From Calonectria ilicicola (Eukaryota > Ascomycota > Sordariomycetes > Hypocreales > Nectriaceae): a stretch of 64,000 bases of DNA. Each line of letters starts with the position of its first letter. Position 1 is the first letter of the stretch. The translations under genes and the position numbers were made by a program. Location of the stretch: the NCBI GenBank assembly GCA_020809705.1, contig CP085827.1, positions 3,534,001 through 3,598,000 on the forward strand. The letters are read 5' to 3'. The notes under the pieces were generated by a model. That model saw only the letters and a program-made list of their open reading frames with translations, did not search any database and was not told the origin of the DNA. Shown here one piece after another: positions 14,076 through 25,470 of the stretch.

Positions 14076-15314
14076 TATTATAATCTAAACACCTAAAGGC
14101 AATAATTACAAATAGAACCCTAACTAATCATAATAAAACTACCCTAGACCTATATAACCAACTAATAAGAGTAAAGTTAAACAATCCCCATTCAACATTA
14201 TCAAAAATTATAACAAATATTATTAAACTAACACTGCTCGTATCCTATCATACTGCTTGTATCCTGTTAGTTGTTTGATTGAACCATTATTTGTATTTCT
14301 TATTCTACCTTTCCTACCTTTTTCCTTCTACTATACTATATTTATAATTATTTAATTTAATATATTAATCTATATAAAACCCTTATTCTTTATTTCCTTT
14401 AAAAATCTCTTTTAATTCTTTTTAAAAGAAGATCTTTTATATTTAGGTATATTAAAATATCTTAGTATTAGTTTTATTATCTATTATTACTTTTAAATAA
14501 AGATTTTATTCTTATTTAAAAGATTCTCCTTTTTAAAAAGAAGTTTATATTTTTAAAGAATTAATTTAATTCTAATCTAATTCTTTATATTATCTTGCTT
14601 TTATACTTTTATTACTTTTTTTAAAGTTTTTTTAATTTTTAATTTTTTATATTTAATTTAATATTATTAACTTAGATTTCTTAATAAATATATTAAACTA
14701 TAGATTCTATTTCTAAAGGGCTATTACTTTTATAAATAATATATTATTTAAATATCTTAATTATATATATATATATTTTTAAGAGGGTCTATTTAATATA
14801 TATTTAAGAGAGGGTTATTTAAGAGAGATTTATTTAAGTATACATTACTATATTCCTAGCTAAAAATTCTTCCTTTTATTATACAAGGGTTCCATCTATC
14901 AAGGTTTTTATCTTATGTTGCCTTTAGGCTTTAGAGTTAGCATAAGGGCGATTGTATTAATTGATGTGAAAGTCTATCATGAGGCGTGCCTTTAGGTCCT
15001 GTGACCTTGTCGGCATCTTCCTTTCCTAAAAGGAAGAAAATAACTATATAAAAGACATATTATTAAACTAACTTTATTTAACTATTATAATAATAAAACC
15101 TTAAATATAGTAGTATATAGATAGATTAGGTCCTACTATAAAGAACAGAATTAATTAGCTTTTAATATAACTTGATTACCTTAATTATAATTAACTATTA
15201 TCTAACATAACACCTCTATTACTTTATTTACCATAACATACCTAACTATCCTGCTAATAATAAACCCTTTATTCTGATTGGTTTATTAAGTTGGGAATTA
15301 ACCAGACTATTATA
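14076..15314 (+). repeat. 3' LTR of element B, split by an insertion
   Basis: LTR sequence occupies 14076-14232 and 15073-15314, together about 399 bp, the same length as the other LTRs. The piece between them is foreign to the LTR. Confidence 0.82.
14233..15072. mobile_element. 840-bp insertion in the 3' LTR of B, flanked by a 16-bp direct repeat
   Basis: The exact 16-bp sequence atattattaaactaac occurs at 14217-14232 and again at 15057-15072, and the other LTR copies have it once. The left end carries two near-identical 14-mers 19 bp apart (actgctcgtatcct and actgcttgtatcct). The right 170 bp (about 14880-15050) is much less AT-rich than its surroundings. A 16-bp duplication is too long for an LTR element. 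It would fit a target-primed non-LTR element, but no poly(A) tail or coding frame is visible, so the class is undetermined. Confidence 0.6.
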
Positions 15315-17096
15315 CTTTTACCTTTAAATAAACAGATAAACTGAATGCTAAAACCAGGAAATCAAGTAATATTTATAATACTATATTAATTATAAATAAA
15401 TCGATTAGGTAAAAAAGTTACCTATTATATAATTAATATATAATATATTCTATAATTATAGTATTAAAACAATACTAGTAAAAGTTAATTTTGGCTTTAT
15501 ACTAGATACTTACTAAGCCCCCTTAGAAGATATAATTTAAGTAAAAGTAATAATTAAGTTAAATAATCTAAGAAAACTATATAAAGAAATAAAAATTGAA
15601 TTTAAATTTATTTATAATATTATAAAAAGATATTATAATCTTAAAAGGCTAAAGGGACTAACCTTTTTAAAAGGAAATATAATCTACCTAGTAATAAAAA
15701 ATCTTATAATAAAAAAATAAAATAAAAAAATCAACTTCATATAAATTAAACTATACCTAATTAAAAGAAAAATATTAAAAAATAATTATAAACTTAATCT
15801 CCTAGACAATATTAAGGTTCACCCTATCTTCTATATCTTATTACTAGAACCTAATGATAGTATCTAGGTGAACACAGGACTTAAATATAAACTATAAATA
15901 GAAAATCTAGAAGATTAATAGGAAATTAAGAAGATATTATAGAGAAAAGAGGAAGATAAGAAATTCAAAATTAAATAAAAAGATTATAAAAAAATAACTT
16001 AAGAACTAACAAAATATCTTATATACTACTTAAAGATACTGAAAGCATTTCTCCAAAAGAAGCAGAAGGAAAATTCATAGCATTCCAATCAATAGCATCC
16101 AAAGCCCCTAGAGCCTATATATTAACCACCACTTCTAACTCCACCCAATCTATATTATTTAAATTATCTATAGATAATAAACCATAATAAACCATTTCCT
16201 CATTACAAAACTTCAATAAATATTTCTATTTCTATAAATATATTAAACAAGTAAGGACTTTATTTAATTTCATTTAAGTAGCTAATATCTTCTTTTTAGC
16301 CTACTCTTTTACCTTATTTAAATAATTAAATTTCTTACTTAATTTAATTATTATTATACTTATTAATTATAAAATACTATAAAAATAAAAAATCTCTTAT
16401 AAAAATCCATTACTATCCCTAATATATTATAAGAATAACCTTAATATATACACTCCTCATAATAAGAAGACCAAGCTACTATCTAATAATAAAAATCTTT
16501 AAAAATATAAAAAGAATAAAATATAATATTATAATTAAATAAAGTAATATCTTTAGTAAGATAAATATAATAATAAGTAGATTTATTAAATATATTATTA
16601 ATATTATAAAAAGATAATTATAAGTTTAAGTTAACCTACTTTAAATAAAATAATATTAAGGTTATATATATAATCTTAAGGATAAAAACTAATAAAAGAA
16701 GGATATTATATTATAACCTATACCATAATAAAAACAATCAGACTCAGTAGAATAAGGATAGACCTACCTACTTGGACTATAATCACTACATATATATAAT
16801 TACCACTACAATTAGGATATAATTATTATAATTATTATTATAATTACCAAAATAATTACTATAATACCTAGTGATTATATATTAAGCTTAGAAGTATATA
16901 GATAGATTAGAATCCGCCCTTATAACTAATATTAACCAGCTTTTAATATAACTTGGTTATCTTAATTGCAATTAACTATTATTTAATATAATACTTCTAT
17001 TATTTTATTTTATTATAACATGCTTAACCATCCTGCTAATAATAAATTCTTTATTCTGATTGGTTTATTAAGTTGGGAATTGACCAGACTGTTATA
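15315..17096 (+). mobile_element. Element C, right part with its 3' LTR
   Basis: 15315-16043 continues the internal sequence seen at 12666-13405 in element B. 16044-16708 differs from B, but the end before the LTR aligns again with B's sequence just before 14076. The LTR is about 16709-17096. Its right half matches the family LTR closely (about 16911-17096), while its left half has diverged. C therefore looks like a sister subfamily of A and B. Confidence 0.7.
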
Positions 17097-18770
17097 TAGA
17101 TATACCTTCTTAACTTCTATCTCTACCTTAACTTTTACCTTAATCTCTATAATTATTAAAATATTACTTTTAAACATTTTTTTATTAATTAAAAAATAAT
17201 CTTTTAATATTATTATCTTCTTATACTTTTTATTTATTTTAATAAAAATAAATCTAAAATTATTTAATTTTATTAATTATTTTATAAAACTTTTTAAACT
17301 TTAATTTTTATTTTAATATTTCTATTTTTAACTTAAATTATAATTTAATATAATATTAATAAATTAAGATATTATTATTCTTTAAGCCTTTAGTACTTAG
17401 TATAATATATAGGGTTATTTATATAATAAAATATTATTATAATATATAATCCTTCTTTTATTTTAAAAATAATAATTTATTATAAAGCTAATATTTATAT
17501 AAATTTAAATTAATATATATCTTATATATAAAAATAAAAAAGTCTTTTTATAAAGGATCTTAATTAATAAGCCCTTTAATATAATTATACTATTATATTT
17601 ATAAAGAGTATAAGAACTTAATTATAATTTACTTTATATACTATATAATAGAACTATTTAATTATAAGCTATTACTAACTTTAATAATATAGATCTAGTT
17701 ATTAATTTAAATATCTAATATATCTTTATTAAGTTTTTCATAATTATATAATAGAGGTTTTTTATAGTTCTTCCTTAAACTTATATTAAGCTATATAACT
17801 AATTAGTATAATATATTTATTTAGAATTATTATTATTAAGCTTAAAGTTATTATTATTATATTTAAAATTATTTCTATTACTAAATTATTATAATTATAA
17901 AGTTTTTTATAAATATTATAATTTTCTTTATATTATATAAAATTTATATTATAAATAATAATAATATTTACTTTTTAATATTCTTTAAATTTTAAAATTC
18001 TTATTTTTTTAATTTTATAATTAAAATACTTTTAAAAATTAAAATAAAAAATATATTTAGATTTTTTAAAACTTTACTTTTTTAAATAAATTCTTTTTAA
18101 AATTCCTATTTATACTTTTAATTATATATAATTTATATTTATAACTTTTATTTATTATAATAAATCTTTATTAATTTAAAAAATAATAATATAATATTAA
18201 TCCTTCCTAAACTTTTAATAATTTTATTTATTATATAATATATTAATCTTTTAAAAAAAAGAAATTAAAAAATTATAATAAATTAGATTTATAACTAAAA
18301 TAAAGTATAAATAGGATTATAATAAATCTTTATTTTTATTATTAAAATTTTAATTTAATAAATTGTAGAACTATTTACTTATACTTATTATATAATACTA
18401 TTATAAATGTCCTTGCTTTATAATATCTTGCGCTAATATATATTTAGTATACATGTTTAATTGGTCCTTTTAGTCCTACATCTTTATAAATTAAAAATAA
18501 TATTTTAAATAAAAAAATTAAAATAATATTTAAATTAATTAATTAAAAATATAAAAAAATAATAAAAAAATAATAAAAAAATTTATAATTATATTAAAAT
18601 TTTAATATTATAATTTATATAATTTATAATATTAAAATAATTTTATTAATAATTAAAATATTTTAATATTAATAAAAAATATATTTATAATAATATAAAA
18701 ATATTAAATTACTTAAAAATGTATTATTTTAATATAAAACTCTAATTATAAAAATAAAAAATTATCTAGC
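17097..18770. other. AT-rich gene-free sequence, probably RIP-degraded repeats
   Basis: The sequence consists almost entirely of A and T, with no frame longer than a few dozen codons and no match to the LTR family to the left. A short less-mutated patch lies around 18410-18480. The base composition changes abruptly near 18770, where normal genic DNA begins. I cannot assign an element. Confidence 0.6.
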
Positions 18771-19275
18771 CACAATCAGCCACAATTAGGGATACTCGTT
18801 AGCCAAATGGGGATGCCAATTAGGAAGTTCCTAGATATTTCATACCGCGCCATTCTGGATAAGCTCTGTCCCAATATATGCGGACATTCTTTTCGGTTCC
18901 ACTTATAAAAAGTTTACAATGTTCCTTGATGAGATTTAAGTTGTTTATAACCTGGCCATATTTTCCAAGATTTTAGCCAAAGGTCAGGTGGCTGCATAAA
19001 TGTTGAACGCACCGGGTCAACTGTAACTGTCCTTAAGAAGATGTCGGGGGAAATTTGTATTAGCGATGTCATTGATCTTATATCTTCAGAAAACCAGCAG
19101 ATGCCCATTCAACCTTTGTGAAGAAATCTACCCTCCGAAACGAGTATACACCAAAGGTGATCCCAGCTTCCCTGTCTTCATTCAGAGAGTGATGCAACAT
19201 TCGGAATTTATCCAATATCCAATATCCGAAATATTAGGTCCAGTATGCATAACACTATTGCGACTCCTGTGAGGT
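18771..19275. other. Intergenic, AT-block boundary to MFS gene
   Basis: This normal-composition sequence lies downstream of the MFS gene. A short direct repeat (atccaatatcc twice) lies near 19210-19225. I see no gene. Confidence 0.5.
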
Positions 19276-21037
19276 CTATCCAGCGACAGCAAACCGACTT
19301 TTCGATCGAATCCAGGGCCCCTTATAGTAAAGGATATAAGGAACAGGTGCAAGAAAAGCTGCCAGACATGCCATAATGGTAAGTGTGTAGTGCTTGCCCA
19401 TATTCTCGTAAAACGGAATTCCCACAACCGTCATCCCTCCAGCCACGACATATCGGGTTAAAGCTACAAATGTGAGAGCTGAAGCTGAGTATATCTCGTA
19501 CGAATCGATGATGTACATATAGACACAAAGGAAAATCCCCATTATGCCAAAGCCAAATAGCACCACTGCGAATATAGGTGACCAGATACTGATGCTAGCA
19601 AAGTCGGTCCAGGCTAGCCAAAAGAGAGAAACTGGAATTGAAATCGAGCCTCCGAGCATTGCGTACCATAGTCGTATTTCAGGGCTGAAATGCTGCTGGT
19701 CCTGACTTTGTTTCATTTGCCGTGCAGTCATTCTATAGACCACGGGAACCAGAGCAAAAGCGACTTGGGTACCGAGAAACATGGCGATGAAGATGATGTT
19801 AGCGAGGCCCTGGTCAAGACCGTATGTCTTCCCAAAAATGTATGGCCATCCAACGAGGAAAGTGAAGAGGATGATATAGACAACTGTAATATAAAGTGTC
19901 ATGGCCATGATAATAGGCTCGGTCAACATGAAAAATGGCCGAGTCATGCTTACTTTGAGTCTGCTGAATAGAGTCGCATTCGTAGTTTCATGTTCAGAAC
20001 GGAATCGATCATCGCCTGTGATTCTCCGGTAGTGGATAGCTTTCCACTGCAATAATAGAGGCCCGTATGTTTCTGGCATGAAAAAGAAGACGAGAATCAA
20101 TACAAGACCAGCCGAAATTAAGGATGTCCACTCCGCCCACCTCCAGCTCACCACATTGGACCCTCCAATGTAAGCACCCATGACGGCACCTATCATTGGC
20201 CCGCCAAAACATGTGATGGCATAAAGAGGAAAGCCCCAAGTCTTTTCAAGGCTGTTGTACATGTCGGCTACAGAACCACCAGAACAAACTAGGGGAGTAG
20301 ATGCAGAGCATCCGGCCAGGAAACGAAATGTGATCTGGGCGCCAAAATTGGGAGCGAGGCCAGAGGCCATGATCCAAATCATGAAAACAGCCATGGACGT
20401 GATGTAGACCGCGTTTCTTCCGAATGTTTCTGAAAAGGGCCCGGCAATGAGGGACCCAACACCCATACCCACAAGATAAAGTCCTGGAAAGAATTAGCTT
20501 TTGTCTCGTACTGAGAAAACGTAAAACCGGACCTGTCGCTAGTGATTCTGCTACCTCGCTTACGTGAAGTGCCTTTGCAGCTTGAGGAAGCACAGTGGCA
20601 TCTATCCCGGATGCAGAACCGACAAACATGGCAATTAAAGAGATCTGCAAGGTAACGCCTGCTCGTCTCAAAACAGACCAATTTTTCGGATTCAATGGAT
20701 CATCTGGCCCTTCCCAGCTGATGACGAAAACCTTGTCGCCAATTTCCGCATTGCTCTGGGTATGTCGAACGTTTATGCCAGTTAATACTTGGAAGAGAGC
20801 AGTCTTGGAGGAGTGGTGAGTGTCAGAGGTTTTACACCGCTCAGCAGTAGGAGACTGCTTCTCGACATCATCATTGGTGCTGTCAGGCTCAATCACCACT
20901 GACACCTCCGAACTCGGAGAAGAGTCCCGAATACCCAAGTTCTCTTGTGTTCCGGCATTTCTGAGTTTGTGTACACCTCGATCGATTTGGGTTTGGGCAG
21001 CGCGACCGGCGCGCCTAAATTGTAAGATAGACTGCAT
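19276..21037 (-). CDS. MFS transporter, DHA1 (drug:H+ antiporter) type
   Basis: This is a predicted 12-TM plasma-membrane exporter of 570 aa in two exons (21037-20533 and 20483-19276). The 49-nt intron runs gtccgg..ttccag. The N-terminal cytoplasmic part contains the diagnostic WEGPDDPLNPKNWS box of fungal DHA1 proteins. The middle has the GPFSETFGRN version of MFS motif A, and the protein ends KGPWIRSKSRFAVAG. I chose the ATG at 21037. The frame stays open upstream to 21112, but the extra stretch is not like the family. It lies just inside the AT-rich boundary and transcribes towards it. The substrate is unknown. Its proximity to the mur cluster makes product export possible, but that is inference only. 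Confidence 0.85.
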
Positions 21038-21573
21038 GGCGGACAGAATCAGTACAATACTCAGCGCTCTGGCAAGAGAGAAGAAGAGAGTTGATCGAAG
21101 CACGATCCACACAAATCGTAGGGCGTAACTCCACCTTTATTGCTGAGGCCCAGATAAGCTCTGCCCTTGATAGATAGCTGATTAATGGAATTTTTTTTTC
21201 TATCGGACATCACGGCGATCGAAGTGGATTCCGGCGAAGCAGCTGCACGGGATAAGATGCGGAATACCTGTGGAAAGAGACGGTTCCGAGGTGGAGAAAA
21301 GCAGTGGTAGATGGCCAAAAAGGCATAGCACTGACTTGCAAGGCAGTTCATCGCCGCAAACCCGCGTATGTCCGGGCCAATATGACAGTGGTGGATCGAG
21401 ATACAAGGGCATTCTCGCTAATTGGCCAATGATGGAATTAATGTTGACACTGAGATAATGTTGACAGATGCGTTTAATGACTAACTAATTGACTCATCCG
21501 ACCCACTCTTCTTGGCATCGTCGCTTGAAATGTTTTTGACTTGATTTATTCTCCCCGAAATCAAAATGGGGCT

Positions 21574-23750
21574 CTAATAAGGTGTTGTGGCATGTACTGT
21601 GACTCCAGCAATGATTATTAATAAAAGCATGGTACAAAGAAGAATGATTCGGCTTTCGAGTGAGGTCCCAATTCCAAGAGTGAGACTAGTGGCCATAACT
21701 GTCCCAACCACAAATGTGCCACCGCAGATTATTGACCATTTGATCATGAGTGTAGCGTTAACAGAAGTAGCAGCTGCAAGAAATGCAAGCCACCACTTCT
21801 CTCTCTTGAACCACACCAAGATCTTTCTTCTAAAACTCGACGAGACGGACCCTCGAAGGCTGATGGAGCCTCCCTTTAAGAGTTGTTGGATTTTACGCTC
21901 GAGTTCTTGGTTTGTCAACTTGTTGAAATCGATATCAAGAGATTTGAGGTCCGTGATTATTGCATTGGCGAGTTGGATTATGCCTTTCCAGCCGCTCACG
22001 TCTTCGATTGGTTCACCAAGCTCATTGCGAACTGGCAGTTTGGCATCGGCACTGAGCCAAATTATCCCAATGCCAATTGTCCAAATGCAAGTTAACCCCA
22101 TGAAAATAAATAATTGCGGATAAGAAAACCCCCATTGGTATTTGTAATCGTTATCCTGATAAAGGCAAATTAGTAAAGTTTGATTTGGAGATGTGGATTC
22201 AAAACACAACGCACGGAATTGTTGGAGATTGGTTGACACCTGCCGGAGTCTTTGATATCCGTCATGCTATAAACATAATCATCATTATTTGCCATATAGG
22301 CGATATTAGATTCATTTTGGAACGGGAAAGTGTTTGTCCTCGGGTCTTTCCATGAATAGCCAAATAAACCAGGGGAGCCAGATGGACTGTCAGCGAGGAA
22401 GAAGAAACCGGAAATATTCAAGACTGGCGATTGGAGTTTTGTATCGCTCCAGGTCGACTCATCATCTTTTAGCCCGTAGAATCCGTGCTGTGATACATCT
22501 TGATAAAAGTGAGCGTAAGTGCAGTAACTTGGGAAGTGCCTAAAACCTACAGTCAGATACGTTGAGTGGTAAGTTACAACTGTCGTATTTGTCGTATGCG
22601 CTTGACAGGCATTCCCCAAAAGATATCCGTTTGTTATTGTAACCTGAAATAAGAGGTTCGCCTGCAATGGTCGTTAGCAGGTAGTCCATTGAAATTGGAA
22701 AATGAAATACTTGCTCGAAATTTCGAGTAGAAAAGGCACCATGTAGTCATCCGTTAGACCGATTCTCTTGCCATCGTGAATAATATATGCCAACAGAGAA
22801 AATTCGGAAAAAAGTTTTAGGTTTCCGTCCTTGTCAGTTACGAAAGCTCCGTTCTTGGGTGTGTATCCAGTCATTGCACTAGCAAGTGTTGAGAACATTA
22901 TAGCAAACACTACTGTTCCAATAATGAAGACTTTTGTGATTGTAGAGATGATACCACGCCGGCTTAGACCGCGCATTAGATCATACAAGGCGACAAAGGA
23001 GGCCTGTTTTTGTAGAAAAATAACCCAAAATGTCGTAAAGGTCTGTGGCTGTGTTGTCATGGTGGTTGTGACATGGCGTGCGAATACTTCCCAGGATATA
23101 ATGGAAATAATCAATTGACCACCATGCCCAATAATCTAGCCGGAAAAAGAAATGCCCATAGGTTAATATGAAGATAAACTGGCCACCGCATCAGAGACCT
23201 CGGACAACTTACAACATCCCATGCGAGGTCGATGACTTTTGCCTCTGTAAAGTCAAACCAGCCAAAATTCAGGCTGATCTGGAAGAATCCACCCCAAGAC
23301 AATCTTATAAAGCTATCATCGTATTGGCTAAAGAATCCGCTGGGCGAGCACGCTGAAGGGTAATAATCTCCCCCCGCGGTACCCCATATGGCGAGATAAA
23401 TGATGGTGCCCAGGAGCCCTGTAAGCCAACAGCCATAAAACACAGAAATGCCGACTCGTTTCCACCGGGTGGTCTTTAGATCTTGGCAGACATTTCTCCA
23501 CACTTCAATGACTTGTCGAGTAAGATATCCGTTGCCGATTCTACTTCGGACCAGGGTACCATCATCGTCTGTTAACTCGTATCGCATGGTGGAGAGGTTG
23601 ATAATAAGACGAGGACGCCTCATGAATGCGAATATTTGGCGCAACTCATATTGGGGATTTCTGGTCTAAGAGGAGAATAAAACCTGGCAAGAAGAAAATG
23701 GTGGCGGAGTATCGGATTCACCAATCAACCAGGGTATAGTAAGTGCACAT
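21574..23750 (-). CDS. Fungal-specific multi-pass membrane protein, uncharacterised
   Basis: The model is 607 aa in six exons: 23750-23730, 23665-23213, 23135-22711, 22661-22644, 22539-22215 and 22155-21574. Phases agree at every junction and the total is exactly 608 codons. The mini-exon of 18 nt is the least certain part. Several hydrophobic segments are visible (for example GLLGTIIYLAIWG and the long C-terminal segments ending in LLLIIIAGVTVHA). The sequence GFFQISLNFGWFDFTEAKVID, followed after the intron by IIGHGGQ, resembles a box common to a family of uncharacterised Pezizomycotina membrane proteins. The large loop between the third exon and the last is rich in Asn and aromatic residues, so it may be extracellular. 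I cannot give a function. It is not an ABC transporter: there is no Walker motif. Confidence 0.65.
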
Positions 23751-24400
23751 GTCTAAGTGGTATCCAGATGAGTTTACCGAAGATTGAACAGGGGTGCTGC
23801 CGGATAAGAGGCTGAGCCCGGGCGCGTGTCCGGGTTCGCAAGCCTACTGGCCCCCGCAATGGCTCGGCGGTTACTGTTTTCAACTATTTGCATTATTGCG
23901 ATACGACCGCTGCGCTAATTTCTGACAGGGCTATATGTTTAATTTATCCTCATAGTGGAAATCGGGCCCTCTTTTTAATTTCGCCTTATTGTCGATCAGT
24001 TACGGCAAGGGACTGCTTGAACATTAGGGAAAGTATTAATAGGTGGGCACATGCCTCTGTAACATGAGAAGTACGGATGACATTCTATTTTAAAAGATGG
24101 AAAAGATCGAGAAACGAAACATGTAAATTTTGATGATTTACTTGAGGATTCTAGTGTCGGTGATTTGTTCGAGGGAATTTACTTTAGGCGATCTTCTCAA
24201 GTTTTGAGAAAAAAATAGTAACAAAGAGGCAAGTGCCTTGGAATCAAAATTGCTATCAATAAAAATTTCTTGTTGCTGGATGAGCTCTTTATAGTACATA
24301 TAGCACATTTGAGTTGGAACCCAACCGTGAACTTCCTCTTTATTTCGAGATAGTCAAGATGCGCCCTTACGAATTTGCAAGTATGTTTTATTTAGAAGGA
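23751..24400. other. Intergenic between membrane protein and hydrolase
   Basis: This is the probable promoter of the minus-strand membrane-protein gene and the 3' flank of the hydrolase. I see no gene or RNA. Confidence 0.4.
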
Positions 24401-25249
24401 TTACTCTATCCAGCTATGTTGCTTGAGCCACGCGTCACACATTGATGGCCATTTAGAGACAGGGAGATTCTGGGTATCGAGACCAAACCCATGGGGTGCA
24501 TCCGCGAATATGTGTAGCTCAACAGAGGCCTCGTTTTTCGTGAAAGCCTCGGCAAGACGGTAGGCATTAACAACTGGGACGACCGGGTCGTTATTAGAAT
24601 AGACAATGAATGCTGGAGGAGCTGGTGATTTCAGTTGAGCATCTGGTTGGACTGCGTCGTAAAGAGCTTGTTTCTCTGCCGGTGGGAGTGGTGGCTTGTT
24701 CGCAATGATGGTACGGCCCACGGCGTTGGTTGATATCGGGCCATATCCTAGGATAGCGAATTGGGCTTGTGGCACATCTGAATCGGGAGATGTCCATGTT
24801 TGAGGGTATTCTGCCAGAAGAGCAGCGCCGAGGTGGCCACCAGAAGATAGCCCACAGATACCGAGCCCTTGCGGCGCAAGCCCACTCTCTGCCATCAACT
24901 TAAAAGCACGTCTAGCATCATCCAAGGGTGCCTGAGCGCCAGTTTGTGCAGTAGGAAACCGGTGGACAAGAACAAAGGCGTAGAATCCCAAGCTGTTTAG
25001 CCACTTTGCAACGGCAATGCCCTCACGGCCAACCATGAGCTGAACGTAGCCGCCGCCTCCGAGAATGAGAACTCCTCGTCCATTGGCCTTTTCTGGACTA
25101 TATCCAAAGAGAAATGGGCGTTCGACTTGGGTCACGACAGCGTTGTCCAAGTTGTTTCCGGGTCGGTCAAGCTCAAAGGCCCCATCAAGTGGGCCGTCCT
25201 CCCACAGCGGCCAGCACCGGTCGGCTCCGAGAATAGCAGCAGTTGTCAT
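24401..25249 (-). CDS. Alpha/beta hydrolase, acetyl-esterase/BD-FAE-like, intronless
   Basis: This 282-aa single-exon protein has the alpha/beta-hydrolase fold. The oxyanion-hole box LILGGGGYVQL is near residues 61-71. The nucleophile elbow is GLSSGG with Ser135, the acid Asp221 is in SNNDPVVP, and His253 is in DAPHGF, so the triad looks complete. The family (COG0657/acetyl-xylan-esterase-like) removes small acyl groups from sugars or other alcohols. No signal peptide is visible, so it is probably cytosolic. It lies 221 bp downstream of murC on the same strand and also lacks introns. This suggests it may belong to the same acquired set, perhaps trimming an acyl group from an amino-sugar intermediate (inference). 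Confidence 0.8.
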   Translation of the reverse strand: MTTAAILGADRCWPLWEDGPLDGAFELDRPGNNLDNAVVTQVERPFLFGYSPEKANGRGVLILGGGGYVQLMVGREGIAVAKWLNSLGFYAFVLVHRFPTAQTGAQAPLDDARRAFKLMAESGLAPQGLGICGLSSGGHLGAALLAEYPQTWTSPDSDVPQAQFAILGYGPISTNAVGRTIIANKPPLPPAEKQALYDAVQPDAQLKSPAPPAFIVYSNNDPVVPVVNAYRLAEAFTKNEASVELHIFADAPHGFGLDTQNLPVSKWPSMCDAWLKQHSWIE

Positions 25250-25470
25250 GGCAGATAGGGTACGTTCGAAAGGAGCGATTTGAAAGATTCAAGTTTGTTC
25301 AAAAAGGGTCGATATTTTGATGCGGATTATGAGGGAAAACTAAACTGCCATCTCGGAGCACATCAACCCGAGGCCCGAGCTTTGGGCATTTTGAGCTATT
25401 TCCACCCACAAGCCTCTTATTTTCCACCATTCTCCTTGCATCCTCAAAATGTCTGGGAGTTCTTATCACT

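Larger units (their letters stand above)
675..15314 (+). mobile_element. Element B, Ty3/Gypsy-like LTR retrotransposon, nested in C and itself interrupted
   Basis: The 5' LTR is about 675-1074 and the 3' LTR spans 14076-15314, the latter split by an 840-bp insertion. Gag-like sequence follows the 5' LTR. Reverse transcriptase lies around 3640-4479, is broken by element A, and resumes at 11387. Recognisable RT pieces include YKWKTTF near 4020 and YLNNILIF near 4164, where the family has the catalytic YLDD. Subtracting A, its 5-bp duplication and the 840-bp insert leaves about 6893 bp, nearly the 6902 bp of A, so the two belong to one family. Frames are full of stops, which fits repeat-induced point mutation. 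Confidence 0.85.

Noticed and set aside
21574..23750. ABC transporter membrane half
   Set aside because: There are no Walker or signature motifs, and the FTEAKVID..GHGGQ box fits a different uncharacterised fungal membrane family.
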